Source of the DNA: Rhynochetos jubatus
Taxonomy: Eukaryota; Chordata; Aves; Eurypygiformes; Rhynochetidae
Assembly: GCA_027574665.1 (NCBI GenBank)
Contig: CM050668.1
Coordinates: forward strand, 5,214,001 to 5,278,000
Length of the DNA stretch: 64,000 bases
Direction of reading: 5' to 3'
Shown here: positions 28,237-42,014 of the stretch, piece by piece
How the letters are laid out: the number at the start of each line of letters is the position of its first letter
How positions within the stretch are numbered: the first letter of the stretch is position 1
The notes under the pieces: model-generated
The model's database searches: none
What the model was told of the DNA's origin: nothing
What the model saw: the letters and a program-made list of their open reading frames with translations, nothing else
Program-made: the position numbers and the translations under genes

Positions 28237-29832
28237 GTAGTGGGGTTTGGACACTTCTTTGCACTTAAATCCGAAATGGATTTATTTAAACTGAAATGTC
28301 ACAGTGATCTGGAGCAGTGCCTTTAGCCAGGGCGCAAAGAGGTCGGTAATCTCAGCGATTTGTTGCGAACGGGAGGTAAAGCAGTGACACGTCAACATGC
28401 AGATGGAGGGCACTCTTTCTACTTGATTGCTGTCTCGTTCTAACAGTGAGTTTCTCAGATTCTCTCTTCTTTCTTCTTCCCCCGGTGTACGTATCCGAGG
28501 AGATTCTCTGGCTTAAAGCCACCCTGTAGGGCTGAGCTCGGAGCGTTTCTTGGAGACTATCAGAAACAGAAGAAAAGTTGGTTCTTAGGTGGGGGCTGGA
28601 TTTAACGTTCACTCCAACCAAATCAAGTCTTTCCCGTGAGTGAGTGGCAGTTTTGGCCCTGGTGAGATGAGCAGCTTAGAGCCCCGTATTCCCAGTTTAC
28701 CTCTCGCAGATAGAACAGCTGCCAAGCAGTGTTCCGTTCGCCCACGTGTTGGCCCGCGACGTTCCCCTCGCACTTTGTCGCCCCACTGAACATCAACGTG
28801 TTCTTCCTTCGTGTTGCATATACAATCAATTTATTTTTTTAAAAAATAGATAATTTTAAAATTCTGTACAAACAAACGACTTTTCTTCCCAGCCGTTTAA
28901 AATCTTGCCGGGTGGTTTTAGCTTGCGAGGAGAATCGCTGGCATGGAAAGCGCGAGATCCGAATTTCTTTACTTGGCTCAACCTACTTAGTTTGGAAAGT
29001 GATGTGGCAGTCCCTGTCTCCTTCACACATGTATGCGAGCTCCAAAATGCAGAAATACTCTTTCACCCATTTGTTCTTTCCTCCTCATCTCTTCCGTGGG
29101 ATATATTGACTGTGCCATATATAAAATACAGTTAATCTTGAACTTTATAGCGAGAAAAGCCCTTTATGCTATGCCTAGGGACTGATTTGTCCTACATGAC
29201 CAGGTCATGTACGATACCCTACCCTATTAATATGCAAGGATAAAAAGATTTTATGCTCTGAAGATGAAATTTATCCTTTTGGAGAAGGTTAGCGTTAGGC
29301 CTGTGCACTTAAGTTTTCAAAAAGCCTTAAAAGCAGGTATGTAAGTGGTGCCGTCTCTCTCCTCAGGGATGATTTCCCCCCCCAGCCAAGTGGTACCGTG
29401 GCATATTTAATGTAAGTTATTAACTGTAAGGTCATTTTCCAGTTGAAAGTCATTCATTGAACCTGAGCTCCTCACCGGCATCCTCTGGTCCAGCCAAGGG
29501 CTGACGGAGGCCTCACACCTGCTTTTCCCAGAACCTGGCACCCGGTGTCAAACCCAAAGTCCTTGGCCATCTATGAAGTCTGAGTTTCTACAGCTGTTTT
29601 GTGAATGGAAAAAGCCTGATCTGATTCCCGGGCTTGATTTTCGTTGCTCTTTGCAAACATATTCTGGCACTAAAGTGCATTAAAAGGAAATGCCTCCTCT
29701 TAAAAGAATTAATAAGCTTATTGTATCTTTCCCTGTCCAGCTATCCGATGGACAGCTGCTGCCCTTTTTCAAGCTTGCTTTACTCACAGTGATGTTAGTA
29801 GGTTTTTGACACAGTTCTGTAGATTTCTTTGT

Positions 29833-29838
29833 AATAAA
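29833..29838 (+). terminator. CUX1: Candidate CUX1 poly(A) signal
   Basis: AATAAA in TTTGTAATAAAACTGCTGG is followed by TTTCATAACATCATTTCAG. The upstream sequence is T-rich (TTGACACAG, TTCTGTAGATTTCTTTG). It is a plausible poly(A) site, with nothing decisive. Confidence 0.3.
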
Positions 29839-32783
29839 ACTGCTGGTTTCATAACATCATTTCAGTTTCTTTACATTTGGAAACAGCCAAGTGCAGAGAA
29901 GGACTGAATTCTTCACCATAACGACATAGTGCAGGAAACAGTACAGCGAAAGTGGAGATGCCTGAAGTCCCCATGTGGTCGTGTCTTTGACCTCTTCTTG
30001 AATTTTGGAGGTATTTGTACTAGGTAGCACAATCTTCATCCAAAGGCGCTTGGTAATGGAGAGTCACGACAGGAATTTCCTGCTGTTATGGTGACATAGC
30101 TGCTTTTTGCATAGTTACTGTGTAATTCTGTGGTAATGGTCGTAACGGCGCAATCTCTCTATTGGTAACAAGATTAACGGCGTTGAGTCGCGTTATCCTC
30201 TTCTGTGCGTGCGGGTAATTCATTAGCGGTTTTAGGAGTTGTTCAGCGTGTATATGTACCCGATTCCAGTGTGGAAGAGCCCCTCTGTGTATGTAGTACT
30301 TACGTGCTTGGTCTTGATGGTGCAGTAGAATCGCTACAGCCAAACTCAAGAAATGGTGTGGGGCATAGGTGAGTGAGGGCTTAAAACCAGTACCTATTTT
30401 CATGCGTAGAGGATGCTGTTTTCCCACTTGTCAGAGATGTTCCCTGTTGTAAAGAGGGGATTAGCCATCTGAGAGATGGGATTGTTTGAGATACGCAGGT
30501 TCAGCTAACGAGGAGGGGAAAGATCACGTTCAGAATACATAAAAATAATTCCAAGGGTCTGAGATGTGCAAAAGCCAAGTAATTTGAAATGAAGGGTCAA
30601 ACCTCGTCTGCAACATCGTGCTTTCCTTTGCTACAGCTTGCAGGAAGTTAATATGCCAGCTATTTACACGTGTAAAACAGACTTTCCTACAGCAGGCAGG
30701 GGAGCACTAAAGCCATTTGCAGCTTATTGAAACGCAAAACCAGCTGATCAGTAAATTAAGCCAAGTCTCAAAGTAAAGTACGTGGTTCATTCTTGTTCTG
30801 CCTGAGCTGAAAATTCAAGTGTTCTTAGGCATGAGATAGAAATTCTCCGTTCTGCTGTTCCTCTCCGAAGCATCTGTTTTCAGGAGAAGAAATAAAACTT
30901 GGCACTTGACTTGCTCTGAAGCACAATCCTATCTCCAAGTAACTACAAAAAATACTTTCTACAATCAGTCTTTCAATCAGACTTCTCTGGCTTTTGTTAG
31001 CTTACATTAGACCCTCCGTGCTATTTTGGTGTGTTATTTGTATGTGGGTAAATTATTACTAGCTTTAAAAGTGTTTCCAAAGTACCTGGTTACCTCTGGA
31101 TGCGAGTACAGGCTGTACGGGGAGTACTTGAGCATCTGGTTTGTAGAGGAGGCGTGCGGGGAATAAGCACGGCCACGTCTGTATCATCCTTTCCTTTTCC
31201 CTTGGTCAGGGCTTCCGTTTCCTTCTCGCCGCCTCTAGAGAGATGGAGATCATGGGTTTTTAGTATTTTTTTTTTCTGTGTGGGAAAGATTTTTGGTTTG
31301 CTTGAAATGATTTTTATTTTTGTCCGGTAGGCGTGTCATCAAAATCCTGTACGTTACCGCGTTTCCCGTTAGGTTCGTAGGTTGTGCTACCTTCCTAAAA
31401 TTGACTATTTAACAAACTTTCTCCACTTGGAAAGCTATGTGCCTTATTTCCTAATCTCTTCATGGAGAATAATCTAAAGCACAGTGGTCTAGATTGCAGC
31501 ATTCACAGCCGCTTTTCACTGGGGTGGGGGGAAGCAGACGCCCGTCAAGGAGCGTTCCAGTGGCCCGGCATGAGTTGCCCCTTGGCTAACGAGCACTTCA
31601 AACACTGTGCGTTCAGTCTTTGTGCAATAGCCGCTCTCCTTCGGAGGTTCGTGTCCCAGCTGCCGAACACAGGGGAGCACAGGCTCCAGTTTAGGAGAAT
31701 TCAGGTTCCTGGCGGGGGAAGAGGAAAAATATCCCTCTGGGTTGTCTCCAGCAGCACGCTGGGGTCTCGGGTTAGAAAATCCACCGTCGCCCGGCAGCGT
31801 TGATGCTCGTAAGGCTCAGGCTCACCCGCCGTACCCGTAGGTCTGTCAGCATTCAAGAAACACTCGTGGACTTCAGCCGTGGCTAACTGCGACCACATCC
31901 TTCTGTGCCATTAGTAATGCATGCTGTCCTCATTTCCCTGCCCGCAGCCGTGCCGGCTCTGGGTGGCGAGGCGCTGTCTAGTCATTCCAGTCTTAATTTG
32001 GGTTTGTAAAGAACAGGCTTTCACCCACCGGCATCCTCAGCCCTTACCAGCGCTTGTGTGTTACTCTCCAAGCTTGCTCTCTCTACAGCATCATAAGGCG
32101 GAATACATAAAGGTGGTTGGTAATTAGGAAAACAATCTAATATTTCCTATTTATGAGATTAATTTTAACACTTTCTTTTTTGAGATTTGTTTTTGTCTGA
32201 TATAAACACAACAGGAGTATACATATCCCCGAAACGGACGTTGGAGAAAGTTTGGGCTATCCCAGCGATGGAGCCGGGGTGGTGTCGGCTTGTCGTAGTA
32301 TCCATATCATTGTGCCCCTGTTGTGTTTTCTAGAGCAATCATTTTTTTAAGGAGAAAAAAAAAAAGTATTTTATCTAAATGCCTAATAAATAATATTATT
32401 TAAATAGTTTTAAAATAATTTAGGACTGAGAGTAAGAAACCTCAGTTGTGAGAGAAGAGACTTAAAATATACAGAGAGAGAAAGTACCCTGAGCCTCCTA
32501 GAGCCTCTACCGAGAATTTCATGAAGATGCAGTGCCCCTTTGTCAAAGTACGTTGCGATTTACTCAAGAGTGTTAATTTAAAATGAGAGACTGGTTTCCT
32601 GTGATGTTCATCTTTGTTGGCATATGTTTGAATTTCTGCATTCAGCGCTGATTTTCTTCTCATTCAAAGTTGGTCAAGGGGAAAAAACAACAAAAAAAAA
32701 ATAGGAAAAAAAAAATACAATTCCTTGTGCAGCAGCAACTTTTCCTGGTGTGACCTCTGGAACTACACGTTGTGAATTGATCT

Positions 32784-33040
32784 TTGTCACGGAGGAGGCG
32801 TTCGGTGTTCTTGTGGTGTCGAAACACGTTCGGACAGGCTTTCCCTGGTAACGCTTCACGGAGCGAGCGCGAGGGAAGCTGCGTAAGCCAAACTGAAAAC
32901 CGTTGCGCTCCAAGTTCCCCCTGCGCTCGTGGCGGGGGAGCGCGCGTCTGCACGAGGGACGACGCAAAGGGCCCTCCGGTCAGCGCCGGCCCAGCCGGCC
33001 CGCCGTCGCCCCTCGACGGCGGGCAGAGATGGGGAGGTGC
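32784..33040. other. CpG-rich patch with perfect hairpin inside AT-rich 3' region
   Basis: About 250 bp are strongly enriched in CpG (for example GAGCGAGCGCGAGGG, GAGCGCGCGTCTG, GACGACGC) and are flanked by A runs (32693-32714 and 33202-33217). At 32998-33024 a perfect 11-bp stem closes a five-base CCCCT loop. An open frame on each strand spans the patch but resembles no known protein. It may be a small CpG island, an alternative promoter, or a biased-composition relic. Confidence 0.6.
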
Positions 33041-34145
33041 TGAGCTAGTTGCAGGGCACATCACCACTTCTGTGGATGTGGAAGCAAATTTGCACTTTGC
33101 CTTTCGAGGGTGTCCCACTAAAAACCATCGGATGAATTTCCCACGCGAGGTTCTTTCCTTCTGGCACAGGCTGAAAGAAAATATAAAAAAGAGAGAGGCA
33201 GAAAAAAAAAAAAAAAAGCCCTACGGTAGCTATTGGATAACCTCCGCCAAACAAAAAGGTTGTTCCTCTCACAATACTCTATGCATTTCTGTCTTGAAAA
33301 GCGTTTTCTACCCTCCCTTTTCCGAAAGCGGGCACCGCGCGCCCCACTCGCTGGAAATGCTGCGAGAATGTCAAATGTACGGATTTGGACGTTAATTCCA
33401 AAGCAGATGGAGGCTGGCTGGGGGGGGGGGAGGGTGTCGTTGGGTTTGTTGGGTTTTTCTTTTCATTGTTTCCCTCATGTCCCTTTGCGTGCGTTTCTTT
33501 TTTTTTTTTTTTTAATTAAAAATTTAACTCTTTGCATTTGTGCAATAACTACTTGCCATGATAATGGGCAGAGCTTTGAAATGCCCCGACTACTAACACA
33601 GCACAAGATGAACTCAAACAGAAAGTGGTGTACTTTTTCCTGAGAACTTTTTTTTTTTGGTTGTTTTTTTTTTTTAATAATAAGCTCAGTTTTTACCCCA
33701 GTGTATTGTGGTGTCTTTACATTTTTAGCAGTATTTTATATTTTTTCTGTAACGCACTAAGTCTTAGATGTTTTTAGAGCTTGTTTGTTATATTCACAAT
33801 CACGGATTTAAAAAAAAAAAAAAAAAGAGATCCTCACAAAGACCCAATTGACCAAAAAAAAAAAAAAAAGTGTCATTTTTTTTTTTTGTACAAGTAGCTT
33901 TGAGAAGCCCACGTTGTGTTGCTGTGACTCATCTTTTGTAACATTTTATTTCTTGGTATTTGTTTAAACATAAAAGTAAGAGTTTATATGGCTGGCAGTA
34001 GCAGGGCAGCGCTCCCTCCGTCAGCAGAATGGCATTGTTTCTTCTGTCTTTGTTTGGTTAGCCATATAATGTTTGTTCTCAGCACTGTACAACGGTCCCT
34101 ATATGATATGGAGAAGCAATATCACTGTATGAAACTCACACGATG

Positions 34146-34164
34146 TATTATTATTATTATTATT
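34146..34164 (+). repeat. (TAT)n microsatellite
   Basis: About six TAT units follow ACACGATG. It lies at the end of the conserved-looking block that may be the distal CUX1 3'UTR. Confidence 0.9.
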
Positions 34165-37100
34165 CACTAGCACCCTAGGTGTGATAATTGAAGTAAATAT
34201 CTTTTATACAAACACAATTACGCGTGGGCTGTCTTTTATTGAGGTGAGACCTGAGTCCAAGCAGCAAACATTTACATTGGTGGTTCTGACTCTTTCAGTC
34301 GTGTCCGGGGGAGCGAAGGGGCTGGCTTTGGTGGGGATGTGCCTGTGTCCAGGGGAGGAAAATTCGCTTTTTGTGTACCAGTTTCTAGGGGAGAGGGGAA
34401 TGTTTTTAATACCTTAAATTGAACTGTTGGATTTCCAAACTGTATCCTTTTCGCAGTGAAATTCGAGTGTGACGATTCCCGCTGCAGTCGGTGGGAGGTG
34501 GACAGAAAAGATGTATTTGGGGTCTGAGACTGCAAGGGGGGTTTGTTCTGAGCACCGTAATGATGTATTAGCTCATTTTAAAAAATGTAGATTGGAGGTG
34601 CCTGAGGTCAGGAGTGCTTTGCATTCAGAAATGAAAACGTGAAGGAATTCTGCCGGTTATTTGACTCGCTGATTGTACAGATACTGTATAAAGATAAATT
34701 CCTCTTCTAGTGCCTCATGAGATGTTTTTCCTATAAATACACTCAGTATTTACAGAGTCTAGAATTTGAAGTTTAGTAAGGTTTTAATCCGTCACTGGAA
34801 TTCCGCGTTAAAAACGAGTAGAACGAAGCTCTCGCTCGAATCCTCTGGGTTTCAGTAGAGCGTGTGTGCGTGTGCTTGCCCGTGCGCTGCTGGTTTACCT
34901 GGTGTGCTCCTGTCTGGGTTTTGAACTGTGAACTGGATGTTATTTTGAGGGCCCTACATTATTTACATTGTCTCCCGCTGCACACACATCCTTTTCCCGT
35001 AAGCCCCTGTGTCGTGTGCCTCCGTGTAGGCCGAGTCTCCTGTTGGTTCGGGCATGTTCAGAGTGGCGTGAGGAGTTTTGGAGGGCCAGGCTGAAAATCT
35101 GCTCTAGTTCCGGCCCAGAATGTAAGGCTGGCTGTCCTGGAGAGAGCCCAGGGAGTCGGGCCGGGCTGTCCCTTCCAGCCACGGCCGGGGTCCCTCCGGT
35201 TGGGCTCGGGTGCCCTGGTGCAGCAGCACTCGGCCCGACTCAGTGCCCCTGCCCCCGGTGTGTCCTTCCAACCTCAGCCGTCACCGGTTCTGCAGGAGTG
35301 GGTGGGATACTCTTCGGAATGTATCGAAAATGCTATTTATTGCCTTTGCTTCTTTATAAATGTGTGTTTTCTGCTTTTGAAATGTCTGTGACAGGTTGTT
35401 CCACAGGACGTAGAGGTTCTACTTTTACCTGGTTTTTCCCTACTATTTCATGACTGCTCAAACTGTTGATTGCTATAAATGGCATTATCTTGTATAACTT
35501 GACTCTGATAACCAGTTTTAGCCTGATGCTAAACATCTACACTTTTCCAGTGTTCGGGCTGAAGTTGGTTTGTCTGTTTATAACCTGCGCTTCTCTTTAG
35601 GTACGTGGGTATCGGCACTGCGCTGCGAAAATCAGACACGTGGTCATAAGCAATAGATGATTATTAGTTATACTTGTGAAAGCAGAAACCTGGTACCTAA
35701 GAAGCTGGAGGGGGTCATTGTAGTTTGGAATCATGTATCCAGGATAAAAACCCACTGTCCTCTCAAGCCTAAATCTCCAGAAGTGCATTTCTGGGAAACT
35801 GGGACGGCAACCAGAACCACAGGAATGCATCCCAAAAGTCAGGAGCAGATACTTGTGGTCTTCCATGGAGATAGTTGGATCTTTCACGATCGCTTCATTG
35901 GTAGCCCTTCAGAGGATGCCGAAAATCTCCTTTTCAGAGGAAGCGTGCGCCGTGTGTTCCCACGGACCCGTACTGGCCAGCACTGGGGCGCACCTGTGCG
36001 TCGCCACTGATCCCGCTGGTAAACAGCGGCTGCTGGACTTAGGGGCTGTACAAGGGTGAGGTTTTACGTCGGCTGTAGTACAGGCATTTGCTGAGCTAAC
36101 GGGAGAAATCCCTGTTCGTTGCATCCTTAGGAGCAGGAGTAAGTTAGCAGCCGGTGAGCACCTCGGCACTGCAGGTACTGGCCGTGGGCCCGCTCCTGCC
36201 CCGCAGTCAGCGGGAGGTAGTCAGTGGGAAGGGGGTATCAGTTCCCATGGCAGCACGTTCCCATCGGGAAGGAACACTGTCAGCAGCTGGCGTTGTTCTT
36301 TCGGGCCCCGCTTCTTCCCATATCGCTTTCTTCTAAGTATTTCTGGTTTAATGGAAGTGGTGCCGAGATGGTACTCACCAACGCAGGGCTTCAGAAAACA
36401 GGATTTGATTACAGGAGAGCATTTTATTTTCATCTTGCTCCAAGCTATGGGAAACTGATAAGAAAATTCAAACTGTTTTCTTGAACTCTTCCTAGTTACC
36501 CATGTAATTATCTTAGTACCCTTGGAAATAATCCGTTCTTCCATGAAATCTCTATCCTTACAGGGTGAATTTATTAAGCAGCACTGTGTTTCTCCGCTGG
36601 GGGCTGTTTATTTTGGAGCAGCTGGGCCAGGAGGAAAAGGAAGGAGAAATCCTTCAAACCTTCCCTTCTCGGCAGGTCCTCAAAATTCCAGATTCATCAT
36701 GAAAAGGGGGGAAAAGGAGGGGAGGGAGCAGGAATCTTGCCGGCAGCTGGCAGAGAACCCCAGATTGCTGGGTAGCGAGGCACCCGTCTCGCTGCGGTTT
36801 GGTAGCTCGTTTTGCTCTTCCCCAAGGCCGCTTCCACAGACGTGTCTAAGGGCGCTGGTGGAAGGGGCTGCGGGGCACTCCAGGGTGCTCGTGTATTGCA
36901 ATGAGGACGGCAGCAAGGGTGAGAGGCCTTTTCCCTGTGCTTCCAACCCGTTGTCGCTTGGGCAGCTGAAGTCTCAGATTTTGTCCGCAGGGTGTTGGAT
37001 GTGATCTGGATTCTACTGTCTCTTCCTTGTCTTTTTGGCAGCACGCTAAAGTACAAGTGAGAAGAGCTGTTCTTGCTGCCTTCACTGGTGCCAGTTCCAG

Positions 37101-40100
37101 CCCGTCTAGGACTGCGCGTCTGCATTCATCCCTGAGGGATGTCGCTGAAGGTTCTTAATGTCTTCTCCTACAGCCTCTGTGTCCCTAGAGCAACCTCTCC
37201 ATTCTCAGAGCTTTTCCGGGGCTGGTAACTGTGGCTAAAGACAAGGTAGATTGTGCTAGGAGTTGCAGGTGGCTTTCAGAGATGTCGTCATTCTGTTCAT
37301 CATCTGCTTTCTGGGTTTTGGCCCGTTAGAAAGCTTGCAGAGGTGTGACCAGAGAATGATCTTGTGGTGGGTATGGAGGTGACAAACAAGGACAGCCTGC
37401 TTGCTGTTGTTGATTCCCAGACTAACGTAATCCAGGAATTTTGGCTACTCAGCTGCTCTTGGAGCTGACTGACCTTCCCTCCCTCTCTAGACATTTCTGG
37501 AGAGATGCTTTTAAAATGTCCCAAAAGCCCATTTTTTTTGGTGTGACTTCCGTAGTGTTGCTAGGATCTCTGGAACACTTGATCTCCAATATCTTTATTC
37601 ACTCGGGGGAGATTCTTGGAAGGACCTGCACCCTTCAGGTGATGGTGATGTCTCTTCATTGCTTGAGGTGTGGTGTACCTCAGGAGATGGCTCAGCTGGG
37701 CTTTCGCCCTACAACCTGCTCTTCAGCCTTTACCTCTGAACAGATCTGCGCCTCTGGCAGAGGACTCTGCTAGATTTGAGAGACAGGGCTCTGATGCCTT
37801 CTAGCAAAGAAATATTACACCATTCCCTTCTGCCTTGTCCTGTTTCTCAGCCTACTGACAGCTCACAGCAACGGAGGCCCCAAGGAAAAGGCTTTACGTG
37901 AAGTGAGACAGATTGAGTGACTCCCACGCAGCTCTGGCCCTTGCAGAAATGCTGTCCCGCTCTATGAAAAGGTCAGGACAGAGCACCCAGATGTGCAACA
38001 CTGACAGGCCCTTGACAACCTTCCTGTTGCGGGAAGGAGTTTGGCTCAGACCTTGGCATCTTCTTAGACCAAAAAGAGGACAGAGAGAATCCCCTGGTTC
38101 GTCCAGGACTCAATTTGCAGCGCATGGACAGTGTCCCGCTCCCCCCTTAAGCTACAAAGCGCAGAGTCAAGTCATCCCCCTTTGATTCTTCTGGAAGGGG
38201 AGCAGGGCTTTGGGCAATAACAGTGCTGTCTTTTTCAGGCTTCCGTAAAAGCTAAATGCCAAGTACTTCAAGAGCCTGAAATTGTGCCTTAATTTATGTA
38301 TAAGCCTGGGAGCTCTGGCGTCAGGTAGAACTGGAGGTAAGACTGTTGGCTTGCAAAGTCTCATGGGAGAGAGATGCCAAAAAGCCTTAGCGCTTATTTC
38401 TGCATGGGCAAGAAGGACCATTTCAACTTCTAAGCAACCCCCCAACACAACCCGGGCATTCAGCAGGGCAGCCCAACGTGGGTGAATGAGGTGGGAAAAT
38501 CGAAGGACCCCTGGCAGACCCAGTTTGGCTCCTGCTCCTCGTCCTGACACACCCGGACACCAGTGTTTGTGCTGAGTGAGCCTCCAGCTTTGTGCCTGGG
38601 TTTCTCAGCCTTCATGTCAAGGTACTCCAAGATTTAGTTATCTTAGCATCATCCTCCTTCCAGTCAATAAAACAGCCTTAAAACCCTGGAAGGTGCTTGG
38701 TTCCATGCACTTCGGTTGACTTCTGAGAGGATAGTTTTTCAAAGGAAGCTCCTAGCATGCCACATCACTTCTCTGCTTGTTTTATGTTTTTACAGTTATG
38801 TAAATCCCAGGAGGCCAGACAGTAATGGAGAGAGATTAAAAAGTTACCATAAGGCAAATCAGGGTGTGAACTCGCAGAGCATCAGCTAATTTGCAGTAAC
38901 TGCCCATGTGTGTGCTCCTACCCTGCAGATCCCTTCAGCAATACCACTTACCTCTCGTTTCCTTCGGGCTCAGAGGATACACATGAGCAGTTACTCCAGT
39001 CTCGTGGATGCGTAGCAAGTTACAGCCTATCTCACCCCAAGGTGATTTATTCATCTGTCTGTATCCTCAGTAATCAAGCCACCATCTTATGGAAAGATTG
39101 CCTCTCATTTATTTATGTCTGGCCTTATAACTTCCAACTAAGTTGCTAGTATGTCTTAATTTTCTCCATCTGTGAAAACAGATGCTGTTTATTTTGGATG
39201 ATTTGCCAAGGGAGTCCAATTGCTGGGGCTTGTTACAGGAGTCAAAGTTGCTGTTGCTCCGTGACAGCGCTGGGCTCGCTGTCTCGCAGGCGCTCCCGTT
39301 GAGCCCCTACGTCTGCCGGGCTCGGAGCTACCCACGAACATGCCCGTTGGAGCCTGGGGCTCCGGGACTTCTCTCCTGATGTTCACTGCGAGGATCTTAA
39401 CTTGCAGTCTGGGAGGAGCGCAAGACTGACGGTGCTGTCCGCAGTGAAGGAAGCGTGAGATCCGTCTGCATCTTTCGTTCTCAGTTTAGCACCGTTTGGT
39501 TTCCTCTCCGCGTGACACGCCTTTGTGTCCCATCGCACGGCCTGTCCGCACAGACACTTCCCGTTTTTTCGGAAACACGCGTCTCGGTGTCACCTGCGGC
39601 TGTGCTCCTCAGGCAGGGCGTTGGAGGTACGCCTCCCGGGACAGACGTCTTCTTTACAGCATCCTCTCTGAGCAGAGGCTCTCTCTAATCACTCATTCAG
39701 TTTTGGGCAGGATATGATGCTTTTCAGGAGCCTTACCAACATTATTCTTCCTGCTGGATGACCAGTCTTTTGCGAAGCGGTGGGTTCCTTGCAGAGGGCC
39801 TGCTCCCCCTCCCCACTGCTGTTGGGCATCTCTTCAGGCTGGATGCTCAGCGGTACTGAAAAGGTTTGAGGATTTGGTCCAATGTAAAGGGTGTGAGGGA
39901 AGAGGCTGGTGGCTGATCATCCTGAAAAGTGCTTCTCTTCAAGCCCAGGATTCCCTCGGAGGGTCCGGCTGTGGCGGTAAGGTGCTGGCTCAAGTCCAGC
40001 GGTTGGAAGCCAAAGTTGAGGGGCTGCTCTGGGGACTTGCTCGTGGCCCGTGTTTGTTGCAGGTGGTTTTATGCCAAAGTCCTGGCAGCCTGTCCACGGC

Positions 40101-41634
40101 AACTTTCTCTAATGACTGATGTGTTATTGGCCTGCCAGGCTGGGAATCAGAATCAGTGTCACAGGGGTTGTGAACTGAGACAACCCCGATCCAGGAGAGT
40201 TCATCCAGCCAACTGCTGTCTAGGAACTTCGCGAGCGCCCCATGCGAAACTCTCCAGTCCAGCTCCCATCTGCTCTGCCACTTTCCCAAGGACTCCCAGG
40301 AAAGCAGAAGATACTTTTCAGTAATACTCCACTCTCAGCTGCTTGTTTTCTCTGTACCAGACAAGGAAAACCAGACCTCCCTGTGCCAAGCAGCACTGCA
40401 GCGTGGCACCAGGCAGGGCGGGTGACTTCTGCCCGCGTTCGCTTGCCCGGTTGCTGCCCTTCAGCACGTTCCTCCGTAAGGCGAGGGCAGTGTCAGGCCT
40501 GGTTCCTCTGTTGCCTGAAAAGTCAGGAACGAGGGAGTTTGGGTCTAAAGACACATGATTTAAAATCCCACTTTCCCCAGGGCTTCGCCTTCTTTGTCCC
40601 GTTATCCTCTGCAGCGCCTCTCCGTCTTGCGCAGCTTTTGAGGTGTTTGCAGACCTGAAGGGTCAGGGCGGGGGCTTCCCAGCACAGCAGCGTAGGGAAG
40701 ACAAAGGCAGATTTTTCTTTTGCTCCATCTCAATGGTAGAACTGACCTGCCGTCCACCCGCTGCGGGAGGGGAAGGGTGGCTGGCAGAGAAGGGATGAGC
40801 TCGTGGGTGGCCACTGCCCCCTCAAAAAGAGGAAGTTATGATTCAAAAGAAAAACACACCAAAACCCAACTGTGAGAAGAGGTACTGAAGGGGAGATGAG
40901 AGAGGAGCTCCGTATTTTGGTTGCTTTCAGTGTTAGGCGTGGTTCCAGTCTTTTCCGTCTCACGGTCGGTTTGTAGACGACTGGCCAAAGCCGATGCAGT
41001 GCAACCCAAGGGAAGGAAGGACACAGATTTCTTTAAAACTGGGAGACCTGTTTCTTCAGAGACCCTTTTTTCCTGAGCAAACTGAAAAAACTCTGTCCGT
41101 GAGTTTTTCCTCAGCAAAAAGATCATTTAAGAGAGAAACCTGGGAGATGGAATCAGGGCTCCGAGCTCCTTCAGCAGGATACCGAAGCTCTGCGGAGGGA
41201 TTTTTTGGCAGGGTGCAAGGCAGGGAGCATGTCCTGCCCCCGCCAACCCTCTGCTCTGCACCTTGCCATGGTGCAGCACAGCATCGGGCCCTTTGCAGGG
41301 TGATCAGCGCTGCCTTGTGCAGAATCGGGCCCCACAGCTCGTGTTTGGCTAGTAATAGCTTCCCAATTACATTCTAATGCAATTTAAAGAGACAGCCAAT
41401 TAAATAATTAACCGTAGGGAAGAGGTTTTCTTCTTTCCAAATCTTGTTAATGCAAATATTTTGCATCAGGCCACCCATGTTTGGAGCAGGCGATTCTGTA
41501 TTTCTGGAGAAACAGTGACCTCCAGTGGGACTGTGCCTCATCGCAACGGCTCCTTCCTCAGCCTTGAGTTTGGGGCCTGTAAAACGTTAATAGGTGGGAG
41601 GGGGGGGATGTAAATCCATGTGCTGGGTCTGAAG

Positions 41635-42014
41635 CATAGAATGGTAGACCCTTTTAGGTTGGAACGGACCTTTAAGATCATCAAGCCCAACCGTTAACCC
41701 AACACTGCCCAGCCCACCACTAACCCTGTCCCTGGGCACCGTGTCCACACGTCGGTTCCCTGCAGGGATGGAGACTCCCCCACCTCCCTGGGCAGCCCGT
41801 TCCAGTGCCTGACAGCCCCTTCAGTGAAGACACTTTCCCTAATACCCAATCTAAACCTCCCCTGGCACAACATGAGGCCGTTTCCTCTTGTCCCATCACT
41901 TGCCACTTGGGAGAAGAGACCGACCCCCAACTCTCTGCACCCTCCTTTCAGGGAGCTGTAGGGAGCGATCAGGTCTCCCCTGAGCCCCCTCTTCTCCAGG
42001 CTGAACCCCCCCAC
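41635..42014 (-). repeat. CR1 LINE fragment, antisense
   Basis: Reading the minus strand, this is a ~380-bp 3' end of CR1. The plus strand starts CATAGAATGG and GACCTTTAAGATCATC (complement of the CR1 terminus) and runs through CACCTCCCTGGGCAGCCCG and CATGAGGCCGTTTCCTCTTG to CTTCTCCAGGCTGAAC, where it breaks off. Its subfamily differs from the two sense copies (the terminal region has an extra AAGCCCAACCGTTAACCCAA block). It is 5' truncated. Confidence 0.94.

Larger units (their letters stand above)
23144..34220 (+). other. CUX1: CUX1 3'UTR, long, distal end uncertain
   Basis: Sequence after the stop is A/T-rich with many A and T runs (for example 23449-23495, 23599-23621, 33202-33217, 33854-33869) and no coding exon. 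Mammalian CUX1 has a 3'UTR of several kilobases, as I recall, so a long UTR is expected. Possible poly(A) signals lie at 26524, 28231, 29833 and 30891; a conserved-looking block at 33640-34220 may be the true distal end. The boundary given is an estimate. For CASP transcripts the same DNA is part of a long intron. It also contains two stable-looking hairpins, a (TA)n repeat and a CpG-rich patch. Confidence 0.5.

Noticed and set aside
32784-33395. 203-codon plus-strand frame through the CpG-rich patch
   Set aside because: It reads through a poly-A tract as poly-Lys and resembles nothing known; the patch is kept as a composition finding, not as a gene.
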